A DNA stretch of 64,000 nucleotides from Nodularia sphaerocarpa UHCC 0038 (GCF_022376295.1 NZ_CP060140.1:3104356-3168355); one strand, 5' to 3'. Shown: positions 1 through 9,900, counted from the first letter of the stretch. A program made the numbers and translations. The notes: generated by a model not told the origin, from the letters alone.

Positions 1-40
1 CTACGCGAACGTGGTTAATTCTTTCGTGGTTAATTCCTTC

Positions 41-60
41 GTAACTTGTGCGTAAGTCCT
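41..60. repeat. End of a dispersed repeat (TGCGTAAGTCCT terminus)
   Basis: The last bases of this segment, TGCGTAAGTCCT, equal one arm of the inverted repeat at 25806-25896. The preceding bases (GTAACTTG here, GTAATTTG there) are also nearly the same. It looks like one end of a dispersed intergenic repeat whose other end lies outside the window. Confidence 0.5.
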
Positions 61-176
61 AATTAATCAAACATGATCCTAAAAATATCAAGTTTTGCTT
101 TCCGTAAACAGTTACAGTTTGGGTGTATCTAATCTCAGAAATACATTTAGATGAATGTAGAGTCTAGGATGGCGTG

Positions 177-614
177 ATGCCTATGCCAAGTTATACCTTA
201 ATCTGGCTCTTGGCAGGATCTGTTCTGTGTTTAATAGAACTTTTCTTACCATCGGCTTTTGTGGAATTCATGATGGGAATTAGTGCCTTTCTCGTGGCGC
301 TACTATCTCTAGTGGGTTTGGGGAATTTATGGCTACAAGTTGGGGCTTGGTTACTGCTTTCCACAGCTTTAATTTTGCTTTCTCGGCGGTTTTTGCAACC
401 GCGCCGACGCAAATCGAAAATGCCAGATACAGTTTTAGCCGAAACTTTAACAGAAATTCCGGCTGGGGAAACCGGACGGGTGCTATACGAGGGAAATTCT
501 TGGCGCGCAAAATGTGACGATGAACAACTGAGCGTAGCACCCAATCAAAGGGTTTATGTAGTCAGAAGAGAAGGCACTACCTTGATTGTGATGCCTAATT
601 ATTTATTGCATTGA
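177..614 (+). CDS. NfeD family membrane protein (short form)
   Basis: This is a short NfeD-type protein of 145 aa. Two hydrophobic stretches (about residues 7-25 and 30-70) form membrane segments. A soluble C-terminal part (about 88-140) has the G-x-A/G and W-x-A-x-x spacing of the NfeD OB-fold (ETGRVLYEGNSWRAKC). NfeD proteins act with SPFH/stomatin proteins in membrane quality control, and the next gene is exactly such a partner, 61 bp away. I chose ATG 177 over GTG 174 because AGGA at 166-169 is better spaced for it. The family call is secure; the cellular role is inferred. Confidence 0.85.
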   Translation: MPMPSYTLIWLLAGSVLCLIELFLPSAFVEFMMGISAFLVALLSLVGLGNLWLQVGAWLLLSTALILLSRRFLQPRRRKSKMPDTVLAETLTEIPAGETGRVLYEGNSWRAKCDDEQLSVAPNQRVYVVRREGTTLIVMPNYLLH

Positions 615-628
615 GTTTGGACTTGTAG

Positions 629-648
629 AGACGCGATGAATCGCGTCT
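629..648. repeat. Palindromic hairpin repeat (AGACGCGAT/ATCGCGTCT)
   Basis: Nine-base arms AGACGCGAT and ATCGCGTCT are separated by two bases, preceded by TGTAG. It belongs to the same palindrome family as the copies near 22242, 40070 and 40951. It lies between nfeD and its SPFH partner and has no T-run, so it is not a classic terminator. Confidence 0.7.
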
Positions 649-675
649 GGGATGAGAAATTAGGAGAATAAATAA

Positions 676-1671
676 ATGGGTAACTTTTTTTTACTAATCT
701 TCTTGGCGCTTGGTGGTTCTGCGGTTGCAGGATCTGTAAAGGTTGTCAATCAAGGTAATGAAGTCTTGGTAGAAAGATTGGGTAGCTATGAGAAAAAGCT
801 GGGGCCAGGGCTGAATTTTGTCATCCCTTTTTTAGATAAAATCGTCTACCAACAAACTATCCGCGAAAAAGTCTTAGATATTCCTCCCCAAAAATGTATT
901 ACCCGTGACAATGTGGGGATTGAAGTTGATGCGGTGGTTTACTGGCGGATTGTGGATATGGAAAAAGCCTGGTATAAGGTGGAAAATCTCCATGCAGCCA
1001 TGACAAATTTGGTTTTAACTCAAATTCGCTCGGAAATGGGACAATTGGAGTTAGATAAAACCTTTACCGCCCGCTCTCAAATCAATGAAATGTTATTGCG
1101 GGAGTTAGATATTGCTACTGACCCTTGGGGTGTGAAAATTACACGGGTGGAATTGCGAGATATTGTCCCATCCCAGACGGTGCGAGAGTCAATGGAGTTG
1201 CAAATGGCAGCAGAACGGCGCAGACGGGCGGCAATTCTGACTTCTGAGGGGGAACGGGAATCTGCTGTTAATAGCGCTAGGGGTAAGGCTGAGGCGCAAA
1301 TTTTGGACGCTGAAGCTCGGCAAAAATCCACAATTCTCCATGCAGAAGCCCAACAAAAATCTATTGTGTTGCAAGCTCAAGCTGAACGCCAGCAACAGGT
1401 TCTCAAGGCACAAGCAACTTCAGAAGCACTGCAAATTATCACTAAAACTCTCAATAGTGAACCAGGCGCACAAGAAGCGTTACAGTTTTTACTAGCACAA
1501 AGTTATTTGGAAATGGGTACGAAGATTGGCAGCAGTGATAGCAGTAAGGTGATGTTTATGGACCCCCGCAGTATTCCTGCTACTTTGGAGGGGATGCGTT
1601 CGATTGTTTCTGATGCTAACCCTTTGTTTGGCGGTGAGATACCAAGGGATAATCAAAATCGTTCTAGCTAA
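676..1671 (+). CDS. SPFH/stomatin-like protein (paraslipin type)
   Basis: This is a 331-aa membrane-anchored scaffold of the SPFH (stomatin, prohibitin, flotillin, HflK/C) family. A hydrophobic N-terminus (residues 1-20) is followed by the SPFH/Band 7 domain (about 23-190), with the usual NEVLVERLG and GLNFVIPF segments. A long Ala/Gln/Glu-rich coiled coil follows (about 190-260), then a C-terminal tail containing SYLEMG, typical of paraslipins. Such proteins form rings in the membrane. Pairing with nfeD is a conserved arrangement. The start is ATG with TAGGAGA upstream (661-667). Confidence 0.88.
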   Translation: MGNFFLLIFLALGGSAVAGSVKVVNQGNEVLVERLGSYEKKLGPGLNFVIPFLDKIVYQQTIREKVLDIPPQKCITRDNVGIEVDAVVYWRIVDMEKAWYKVENLHAAMTNLVLTQIRSEMGQLELDKTFTARSQINEMLLRELDIATDPWGVKITRVELRDIVPSQTVRESMELQMAAERRRRAAILTSEGERESAVNSARGKAEAQILDAEARQKSTILHAEAQQKSIVLQAQAERQQQVLKAQATSEALQIITKTLNSEPGAQEALQFLLAQSYLEMGTKIGSSDSSKVMFMDPRSIPATLEGMRSIVSDANPLFGGEIPRDNQNRSS

Positions 1672-1773
1672 GAAAAGTTAGAAGAGAATTTTTGGCAATT
1701 AGGGGCTAACAAATCCAAAAATATCCCCAAATTTCTGGTGGTGGGGGCAAATATAGGGGCTAATCACCAAGGA

Positions 1774-1800
1774 CGGGCAAGATGCCCATCCCACAAGATG
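1774..1800. repeat. Short dispersed repeat (GGGCAAGATGCCC)
   Basis: A 13-base hairpin GGGCAAGATGCCC is followed by CATCCCACAAGATGG. A close relative, GGGCAAGATGCCCACCCCACA, occurs at about 10549-10569, and a shorter one near 32629. It is one of several dispersed repeat families in this genome. Confidence 0.5.
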
Positions 1801-1841
1801 GAATAATTTATTTTATGGTGTCCCCTTGATCACTAATGCGC

Positions 1842-2240
1842 TCATAAGCTAGCAGCTTGATTCATTTGGCATTGACGACACAAACCAAAAAATTCCAATG
1901 TGTGGTAGAAAATTTTAAATTTATGACTGGATTCTAATTCGCCTTCGAGGTCATGAACAGGACATTGATTAATGGGAATCGAAACGCCGCACTGGAGACA
2001 AGTGAGATGGTGCTTGTCTTGCTGGGCTAGGTTATAGAGGGCTTCACCGTTAGCCAATGTCCTGACCTGCACCATACCTTCTAGTTTTAATCCCTCCAAG
2101 GAGCGGTAAACTGTTGCTAAACCCATGCTTTGATTTCGGTTACGTAATTCTACGTAAATATCTTGGGCAGAAATGCCTTGTTTAATGGTTTTCAGCAGGC
2201 TCAAAATCCGCTCTTGACTGCGAGTGTGTACGGCTCTCAT
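1842..2240 (-). CDS. zur: Fur family regulator, zinc-type (Zur/FurB)
   Basis: This is a 132-aa metal-dependent repressor of the Fur superfamily. The N-terminal winged helix (about 1-75) contains the usual recognition region GLATVYRSLEGL. The C-terminal dimerisation domain has CLQC (81-84) and CRQC (121-124), the four-cysteine structural zinc site, plus His77/78, Cys93 and His97 as candidate sensing ligands. The sequence is very like what I recall for FurB of Anabaena, which acts as Zur and represses zinc uptake genes. It is convergent with the SPFH gene and divergent from purS. I see no clear Zur-box palindrome upstream. The Fur family call is firm; zinc rather than peroxide or iron sensing is from family memory. 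Confidence 0.82.
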   Translation of the reverse strand: MRAVHTRSQERILSLLKTIKQGISAQDIYVELRNRNQSMGLATVYRSLEGLKLEGMVQVRTLANGEALYNLAQQDKHHLTCLQCGVSIPINQCPVHDLEGELESSHKFKIFYHTLEFFGLCRQCQMNQAASL

Positions 2241-2385
2241 AGACTATTATTTAAATTCGCCACTGTAGTAGAAGCTGTTATAATTGATGACTAATTAATT
2301 AACTGTCACCGCTTCGTAATCTTATTTTCACCCAGTTGGGGCAGAAAGTTATAGTATAGCGATCGCAGCATTCAGCAAAAAGCCT

Positions 2386-2664
2386 GTGCAAAGGAAGTAT
2401 ATAGCTAAAATTTTCGTGACGCTTCGTCCTTCAGTCTTAGACCCTGCTGGTGTGGCTGTACAATCCGGTCTCCAGCAACTGGGATACAACAATGTGGAAC
2501 AGGTGCGGATTGGGAAGTACATTGAACTAACCATCACTTCGACTGAAGAGATTAAAGCGCGTCAAGACCTTGAACGTATCTGTGATCAAATGCTAGCAAA
2601 TCCGGTGATTGAAAATTATCGCTTTGATTTGATAGAGGTGGAAACACAAACGGGAGTCATTTAA
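2386..2664 (+). CDS. purS: Phosphoribosylformylglycinamidine synthase, PurS subunit
   Basis: This 92-aa protein is the small subunit of the three-part FGAM synthase (PurS-PurQ-PurL) of purine synthesis. It bridges the glutaminase PurQ and the synthetase PurL. The whole length matches the family: an N-terminal strand (YIAKIFVTLRPSVLDPAG), the central GYNNVEQVRIGKYIEL motif and a C-terminal NPVIENYRFDL. The start is GTG 2386. purQ follows after 104 bp; purL is not in the window. A HIP1 site lies just upstream at 2358-2366. Confidence 0.93.
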   Translation: MQRKYIAKIFVTLRPSVLDPAGVAVQSGLQQLGYNNVEQVRIGKYIELTITSTEEIKARQDLERICDQMLANPVIENYRFDLIEVETQTGVI

Positions 2665-2705
2665 CAGGGGTTGGGGAATGAGGGAGAACGGGAGAAGATG
2701 AATTT

Positions 2706-2757
2706 CCCACTCCCCACTCCCCACTCCCCACTCCCCACTGCTAATGACTAATGACTA
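2706..2757. repeat. STRR: CCCCACT heptamers then TAATGAC heptamers
   Basis: The purS-purQ gap contains about five tandem CCCCACT units (2706-2739) followed by two TAATGAC units (2742-2757). Tandem heptamers like these are the short tandemly repeated repetitive sequences known from heterocystous cyanobacteria. The TAATGAC type recurs many times in this window. Confidence 0.85.
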
Positions 2758-2768
2758 CTGACTAAATC

Positions 2769-3449
2769 ATGAAATTTGGGGTTTTGGTTTTTCCGGGTTC
2801 TAATTGCGATCGCGATGTGGCTTATGTGACCAGAGACTTGCTGGGTCAACCGACTCGCATGGTTTGGCATCAAGACACAGATATTGCTGATGTAGATGTA
2901 ATAATTGTACCAGGTGGTTTTAGTTACGGTGATTATTTGCGCTGTGGTGCGATCGCTCAATTCTCGCCTGTAATGCAGCAGGTAATTGCTCATGCACAGA
3001 AAGGTAAATTTGTCCTCGGTATTTGCAACGGATTTCAGGTATTAACTGAAGCAGGGTTGTTACCAGGGGCATTAACGAGGAATCGAGATTTGCATTTTAT
3101 ATGCGATCGCGTCCCCTTGCAAATTGAGCGTACCGACACCAAATGGACGCAAGCCTACACAACGGGTGAAACGATCACTTTACCCATTGCCCACGGTGAA
3201 GGGCGATTTTATGCTGATCCAGCCACCTTATCAGCCATTGAAGATCATGGGCAAGTCGTCTTCCGCTATGCAGGAGAAAATCCCAACGGTTCACTCAACA
3301 ACATCGCCGGCATTTGCAATCGACAAGGCAACGTTTTGGGCATGATGCCGCACCCAGAAAGGGCATCAGATGCCTCCTTGGGGAGTAGTGACGGGTTGAG
3401 ACTATTTCAAGGGTTGTTAGAGCAAATAGCCGCCTTAGAGGGTGTTTGA
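2769..3449 (+). CDS. purQ: Phosphoribosylformylglycinamidine synthase, PurQ glutaminase subunit
   Basis: This 226-aa class I glutamine amidotransferase releases ammonia from glutamine for FGAM synthesis. The order of motifs is standard: FPGSNCDRD near the N-terminus, GGFSYGDYLRCGA, the nucleophile elbow GICNGFQVL with the catalytic Cys (about residue 78), and a C-terminal MMPHPER with the catalytic His and Glu. The length is normal. It follows purS. A strong terminator-like hairpin lies about 200 bp downstream, after a set of dispersed stem-loops. Confidence 0.95.
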   Translation: MKFGVLVFPGSNCDRDVAYVTRDLLGQPTRMVWHQDTDIADVDVIIVPGGFSYGDYLRCGAIAQFSPVMQQVIAHAQKGKFVLGICNGFQVLTEAGLLPGALTRNRDLHFICDRVPLQIERTDTKWTQAYTTGETITLPIAHGEGRFYADPATLSAIEDHGQVVFRYAGENPNGSLNNIAGICNRQGNVLGMMPHPERASDASLGSSDGLRLFQGLLEQIAALEGV

Positions 3450-3648
3450 AAAGTTTTGGGCGAATATAATTCGCTACTACACAGGCCAAGTCCAGCGACC
3501 TGGACTCATGAAAAATTAAGGTTTTTTAACCCGCGCAGGTGGGTTTTGTCTATATAGCCGCGACTTCTAGTCGCCAGGGCTAGTAATAAATTAGACTTTT
3601 CAAACAACCTCTTAGCGTAATTTTCTTTTTTACTACTTAATTATGATT
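3450..3648. repeat. Cluster of three stem-loops, dispersed Nostoc-type repeat
   Basis: This gene-free stretch holds three stem-loops in a row: GTCCAG/CTGGAC (3490-3505), AACCC/GGGTT (3528-3545) and GCGACT/AGTCGC (3560-3574). The combination resembles an interspersed repeat I recall from Nostoc intergenic regions. It marks the junction between the core gene purQ and the accessory two-gene cassette. Confidence 0.5.
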
Positions 3649-3675
3649 AAAGTCCGCACAAGTGGACTTTTTTTT
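3649..3675 (+). terminator. Rho-independent terminator
   Basis: A perfect 7-bp stem AAAGTCC/GGACTTT (3649-3655 with 3664-3670) has an 8-base loop and runs straight into a T-tract to 3675. It can end purS-purQ transcription before the cassette that starts at 3804. Confidence 0.85.
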
Positions 3676-3803
3676 ATGACTACTAAACATCAAGTTACCA
3701 AAATATTTTAGTCGCCAGTGATTTTACTGTCATTGACTTATTAATTTCTCTATTTTATACTCAATTATTACTTGAATTAATTTAGATTATTAGGGTCATC
3801 AAG

Positions 3804-6800
3804 GTGAATAAAATAACAACAAATCCCGACTTAGCCAACGTGGATTATACTGATTTATTAACAAAGATATTACAAGCATTAAAAAACGAACAGATATTTG
3901 AAATCCGTAACCAAAATAAATGGTTATTAATTGATATTAATAAAATAGCCAGTCAAATAGCTGCATTACAAGTAGACAGTCCTTTAGGAAACGCTAAATC
4001 AGTCAAAACAGCTACCCTTAACTTTACTTCAGGTTCTCAAGAAAAATTTCCAGAACAAATTAGAGAAATTACAGCTTGTATTCAGAACAGCTTAACCAAG
4101 ATTTCTCAGAATACAGATTCTCCAGATAGATTTGCACTAATTAAACAACTCATCACAGATTTGCAGAAATTCCGCGTAAAATCAGATAAATTTGACCTAA
4201 CATATAACTTTCCTAAAAGTGAAAACTTACAAAAACAACGTTTAACACTTAAAAAAGACGACAGCAAACAAAGACAATTATTAAAAGCGCATAAACTCAA
4301 AATTTCAGTAGATAAACCCCGTGATTTTCCTGCACAATTATTAGAGGGAATTAATAACTATATAGACACACAATTTGGAGATGCAAGTTCCACAGACAGA
4401 GAAGACATAGAATACATTTTAGAAAACTTAAAAGAAAATAGTAACTCTGATATTTACAAATTAGAAAATCTAGTTAACCAACAAACATTAGGTAAATTAA
4501 AAAAACTAGCCAAAATTAGATATTTAGAATTTCTCTCTGAAAACGTGAGTCATGAAATAGGAAAAATATATTTAGTAGATTTAATCAGAAGATTGAAATT
4601 GTTGGACGATTTCATTAACGATAGCAGTAAAGCAGACGGCGAATATTTAGTTAACTATCTGGGAATAGCAGTTAATTACCAAAATATATTTTCTCGCAGT
4701 GAAGCATTTGATATGCTTCCGATTATCCCTGTTATCGCAGGTTATTTAGGAGAAACAGAAAATGAACATGGAGAAAAAGTAGAATTTGTCTTTGGTATCA
4801 AGTTGAAATTTGATGGTAAAGTTCAAGCCTATGGAGGTAGAACCGTCTTTGATTATAATCTCAATCTGTTAAATCCAGATAGTAAAGAACATAAACAAGA
4901 GATAGCAGACGAATCGAGAAAATTCACATTTGCGAATAAAGTTTTAAAGATAGCATTATTATATTATTTTGTATTTGCATCTCGTGAAAATCCCTCAGAT
5001 GAAAATTATAACCCCCACAATGAATTAAACTATAATCCCAGAGAGAAATTTGAAAAAGATGTACTACCAATATTGCAGGGTAGTGATGACGAAGCGAAGA
5101 AGAATCTATTTAAACGTTTTCTCAAAGGTTTTGAAACATTCAAAGTTCAACAGAAAATAAACACACTAAAAAAAGTATTAGAAAACCTCATTAAGTGTAA
5201 AACTCCATTTCCTAGCAGAGAATATCCCCTACATATTTCCGTGAAGTATAGTATTTTAGAAAATGATATTGACACTATTAATGATAGAGACACATTATTT
5301 AAATCTGGGTTAGAAAAAAATCCTAAAGATTGTCTTAAATACATCAACTTAGGAGAAGCAACCACCCAGACAAACTCCCTTGTCAGTCTCCAAGCCAAGA
5401 TGACTATCAGCGAAATTCATTTTTTAGAGACTGATGACAGAGAAACCTTTCAAATGGAATACGACATAGACAAGATAGACAAGACTATTAATGTTTTACC
5501 TGTAGTATTTTTACCAGCCAAAAATGAAAAATGCCGAAACTTTTATAACACCCACTTCCCACAGCGTAACTTACTGATATTTCCTTATCAGTCAGAAATT
5601 GAAAAATTAGACTCTCATCAAGAGTTTATTTACAAAATCACCTACAGTTTACTAGCATATATTTGTGTGTATGTCTTGCTAGAAAAACAATCAAAGTTAT
5701 TTCTTCCCATTTTGAGGATACACCTAAAAAAGAAAACTGATAATGCACCCCTAGAAAAATTTATAGTTTCCTTGACAGGTGTATTATCTCATTTATTTAA
5801 CGAAAAATCTCGGAGTAACTCCCAGGGAATAGATATTAGTGATTTTTCCAGCAAGGGTAAATTTAAAATTCCCAATACTTTAAGTTCCTTGTATTCTGTA
5901 CTACCCAAAAAGTTTACTTTACAGAATCCAGATAAATTTGAATTTAAAGGACTAGACAAACTAGCGATTATTGTAGTTTCAAGTCGAGTCAGCGATAGTA
6001 AATGGGGAACAGAAACAAAGAAATCTAACCTGATGGGAGAAATTATTGATTTCCAAATTCAACCGCAAACAGTGACATTGAGATTGTTAAAAACATTCTC
6101 AGAGAACTATGATGATCATCAAGATATGTTTGAATATCCCAGCGTAGTAGTCGAAAATGTAAATAAACTTTATCAAAAAGGCTATAGACACTTTATTTAT
6201 ATAGCGAAAGTTCCTTACAGCAGCACATTACATATTACTCAAACAGAAGATGACGGACTATATTTCATGTCCAAAAATGTGATTACAGCTTTGAGAACAC
6301 AACGAGATGATATCAAAATTTATCCCATGTTCTTTGAGAAATACTACGCAGTCAAAGTAGGAGATAATCTCGCAACATCATTATATATTCAAGATACGAT
6401 AGAATTGACCGAGTTAGCAGAAGATAGCAATAAACAATCTGTGATATTTTTCAACTTGTTTAATGGAATCGCAGTTGCTAAAGATAATAACTATAACGGT
6501 GTGATGTCTTACGCAACGTTGCTGAACATTTATAAAGGTATACTGGATGATGAAGATATTAGAAGAGGACTAATTTCCAACCAAAGTCAATTAAAAAATG
6601 AGATTTTGCAATGCTTAACCTTATTTCATTTTTCCCGTTATGAAAAATCGGGTAAAGTCGAACTTAAATTAGATCCTTATCAAAATCTTATCGGAGATGA
6701 ATCAATTGGTGAACTAGCGTTATTTAAACATAGTCGAGGAACAGCAGAATTTAACTCCCTAGCATTTTTAACTTACATCAGAGACATCCTCCAAACCCCA

Positions 6801-6815
6801 AAACAAAGTTCGTAG
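3804..6815 (+). CDS. Large protein of unknown function; possible PIWI/RNase H-like C-terminal region
   Basis: I do not recognise this 1003-aa protein. It is rich in Lys, Asn, Asp and Glu, with no signal peptide; one hydrophobic stretch near residues 610-630 (YSLLAYICVYVLLE) could be a buried helix. The last third starts with a strand IIVVSSR (722-728), then two more strand-like segments, a helix, a strand YRHFIYIAKV (794-803), a helix and a strand IKIYPMFFEKYYAVKV (837-851). This β-β-β-α-β-α-β order resembles an RNase H/PIWI fold. The first strand carries Ser-Ser-Arg where an active enzyme has Asp, so it would be catalytically dead. The gene is AT-rich, I saw no HIP1 site in it, and it lies 92 bp before a helicase-motif gene. 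The start is GTG 3804, with only a weak Shine-Dalgarno. The fold call is a low-confidence inference. Confidence 0.75.
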   Translation: MNKITTNPDLANVDYTDLLTKILQALKNEQIFEIRNQNKWLLIDINKIASQIAALQVDSPLGNAKSVKTATLNFTSGSQEKFPEQIREITACIQNSLTKISQNTDSPDRFALIKQLITDLQKFRVKSDKFDLTYNFPKSENLQKQRLTLKKDDSKQRQLLKAHKLKISVDKPRDFPAQLLEGINNYIDTQFGDASSTDREDIEYILENLKENSNSDIYKLENLVNQQTLGKLKKLAKIRYLEFLSENVSHEIGKIYLVDLIRRLKLLDDFINDSSKADGEYLVNYLGIAVNYQNIFSRSEAFDMLPIIPVIAGYLGETENEHGEKVEFVFGIKLKFDGKVQAYGGRTVFDYNLNLLNPDSKEHKQEIADESRKFTFANKVLKIALLYYFVFASRENPSDENYNPHNELNYNPREKFEKDVLPILQGSDDEAKKNLFKRFLKGFETFKVQQKINTLKKVLENLIKCKTPFPSREYPLHISVKYSILENDIDTINDRDTLFKSGLEKNPKDCLKYINLGEATTQTNSLVSLQAKMTISEIHFLETDDRETFQMEYDIDKIDKTINVLPVVFLPAKNEKCRNFYNTHFPQRNLLIFPYQSEIEKLDSHQEFIYKITYSLLAYICVYVLLEKQSKLFLPILRIHLKKKTDNAPLEKFIVSLTGVLSHLFNEKSRSNSQGIDISDFSSKGKFKIPNTLSSLYSVLPKKFTLQNPDKFEFKGLDKLAIIVVSSRVSDSKWGTETKKSNLMGEIIDFQIQPQTVTLRLLKTFSENYDDHQDMFEYPSVVVENVNKLYQKGYRHFIYIAKVPYSSTLHITQTEDDGLYFMSKNVITALRTQRDDIKIYPMFFEKYYAVKVGDNLATSLYIQDTIELTELAEDSNKQSVIFFNLFNGIAVAKDNNYNGVMSYATLLNIYKGILDDEDIRRGLISNQSQLKNEILQCLTLFHFSRYEKSGKVELKLDPYQNLIGDESIGELALFKHSRGTAEFNSLAFLTYIRDILQTPKQSS

Positions 6816-6816
6816 T

Positions 6817-6832
6817 GAGGACTTTAGTCCTC
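6817..6832. repeat. Perfect short hairpin GAGGACT/AGTCCTC
   Basis: Seven-base arms (6817-6823 and 6826-6832) begin one base after the stop of the 1003-aa gene. There is no T-run, so transcription probably continues into the next gene. The following bases (GGCGTACTTGGCGACTTGGCGGTTCG) resemble a further dispersed repeat. Confidence 0.5.
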
Positions 6833-6907
6833 TCATAACTTCCTTTCTTCTTTCCTTCTTGGCGTACTTGGCGACTTGGCGGTTCGTAAATAATAGAATA
6901 AATTAAA

Positions 6908-9900
6908 ATGACAGCAAAAATAGCTGATGACTTAGGAAGATTATTTGAAGTAGGATTTAATATTGGAATCTTATCCTACATTCACCAAAACCAAATCAAG
7001 CAGCGATTTGGAAACTTATATCGCAGCGAACTTAAACATCTGAAATTCTCTAAAATTCGACAAAGAATAGTTGATAAAGTAGTCAGCAAACGAGACAGAG
7101 AGATAGCTGATACTTGGTGTCAATTTTTTGTTCAAAAGGGATTTTTATCGGGATTAAATTTCTTTCGCGAATATCTCACATCTGTGGGATGCGATAAACC
7201 AGAGAACTTCCGACATCTGGAAATTTTATATTATCAATGCTGCTTTCAAGGTGATAACAGTATTGGAACTTATCAAACTGATGAGACGCAATGGTTTAAA
7301 GATGTTATTTCCCAGTTTGATAAATTAGAAAATGCTGCTAAGTATATTAGTAAATATAAAGCGAAAGGTGATTTTCTCAACGCTGATACTTTAATTTTGA
7401 TCAAATATCGGCGCAAGTATCGGGTTTTATGTCTTGATTTATCGGTATTTTCCATTCACACCGACGAAGATATCCAAAATATTGATTATGTGGAAATTAT
7501 TCGCCGCTTATTAATGCGGGATGTTAACTATATTCGTTCCAAAAGTGTATTTTCTAGTTTGAGTATTGATACCAATTCTCTGGGTTTAGATTTTTCCCCA
7601 GGTTTAACAGACTATTTCACAGCTTTTAAATATAAAGACAAGGAAAGCGCCAAATTAATTCAAGCTGCTGGTTATATTTATAGCTTTTATCAATTTCTCC
7701 AAGAAACCGGGATGCTATCAGATATATCACCACTGATTTTAAATGCTGTTGGTTATAGCGATCGCTCATTCAATACTATATCTATTCAACCAGAGAACCT
7801 GAATATTTTCCAGACTTGTTATCAAATCTATAAACACCATGATAGCAAAGAAGAAATCACCCACGCACGTCATCGAGTTCTTGATAAAATCAAACGTAAA
7901 TCTTTCAGCACTTTTGACAAAGGGGAAGAATTTGTCAACTCACTTTTAGATATTAAGCCAAATAGCATCAATATCATACCACGTCACACCGAGAAAATCA
8001 GCGACTTTTCTAACTCCGTCGCCCAAGTTCCCCCAGAGTTAATTTCTGACTTAGGTTTAACGGGAAATTGCAACTTTCGTGACGCACATAGTCAACTAAT
8101 TCAAAAATCTCTCCTCTCCGATAAAATCTATATATTCCTTACCGGAAATCCTGGTATTGGTAAAACCACCGCTATTGTTAATTTTCTCAAAAATCATCTC
8201 AATGAAGGCTTTCTATTTTTCTATGTTAGTCCCCGCAAACAGGTAAATCTCGACATCATCGAAAAATTCAAAGATAAACAAACCACGAAATTAGTCGATG
8301 ACAGAATTTTGGCTATCAATACTCATAGTCATCTAATCAAAGATAACTCTGGTAAATGTTCAGTTGAATATACCTCTAATCAATATCAGGATGATTTTGT
8401 CCAAGGAGTAGTTCACTTTCTCAAGAGTGAACACATTGAAAGAAAAGCTAGACGCAGCAACCGACTTGAACATATTACCGATGATACTATTCAAGACGCA
8501 GGACAAAAAACAAAAGGTGTTTTAAATAGTCTTTGTGAAGGACTATATACTGTTATTTCTCAGGAATTATCGCAGAATATTATTGCTACTGCTTCTACTC
8601 AGTCATTGAAAAAAACCGATACCGGAGATACCTTAAAACATCTGGAAAAAATTTTCCGCGACGCATACAACACCAGGGAAGATAAAGTCTTCCCGGAAAA
8701 AATGCAAAATATCTCTCGTCGCATTAAACATCTATTTATTATGATAGATGAAATCACAGGTGATGAGGGAGGGGTGGAATTTCTCGATGGTATTCATAAA
8801 ATTATCAAGCGATATGAATTAACCAACCCGAAAAACGGTTTTAATACCAAGGTAATTATTGCAGATGCTTCCATTGTTGATCAAAATGTGATTCGTCAAC
8901 ATTTAGAAGATACCACACCTGAACCGAATAAAATCTACTTCCGTCACGCTGGGGATAATATTCAACCCTTGTCAGTGGAAGATTTAGACTTTAAAAATTT
9001 ACCTGCTAGCATCATTAACGCTAATTCCTACCCAGCCAAAAGTTTAACTATTAGCTATCAAATTTTGATCGAGTCTTGCAAATTTACCGATAAAGCGCGA
9101 TTAAAGGATAAATCTAATTTAGAGAAAAATCTTTTAGAGGAAATTTTTAGAGATATTCAAAATCTTTTAGCAAATTCAGATGTTGCACAATTTATAGTAT
9201 ACATCCAAAATAAACCCAAACTCTCAGAACTTATTGATAAAATTCAGAGTAAGTTAGGTGAAGGTAAGTTCCTCAAAAATATCCATTATCTAGAAATACA
9301 CGCGAATATTTCGGAGTTGGAAAAACAAGAGATTCAAAAGTATCAAGAAAATGTCAAAGTAATTTTCATGACTGCTTCGGGAAGTCGTGGTTTATCCTTT
9401 CCCAAAGCCAAGCACATTTTAGTAGAAATACCCAAATTTGAAATTGAAAAAAACCTGATGGAAATCATTCAGGTGATTTATCGAGGGAGAGGAAATGATT
9501 ATATAGATAACCAAGATAAATATTTATTTTTCTATTTAGCCGAACGTTCCTTTTATTACGAAGATAACCCGCAACTATCTGTAAAAGAAAGTGTATTAAG
9601 TTTATTAAACCTGCTGTTAATTCTCAAAGCGTCTATCATGACGAGAATTTATGGCTATGGTAATATTGGAAGAAAAAAATATATTCTAATTCCTATCGGG
9701 GGAAAATCGGTTTTAGCTGCTGGGGAAACATTTTCTAGCCAAATGGTAAATCTAATCAACCAACTCAAAAAAGAATACCAAATTAACCGCAGTCATGAGT
9801 TATTAGAAAAAGTCTATACCAGTTTAGAAAAACTCATGGGAGATGGGGATTTTGTCGTTCAGAAAAGCGCAGAAGAAAGTTATCTAACATTACAAAAAAC

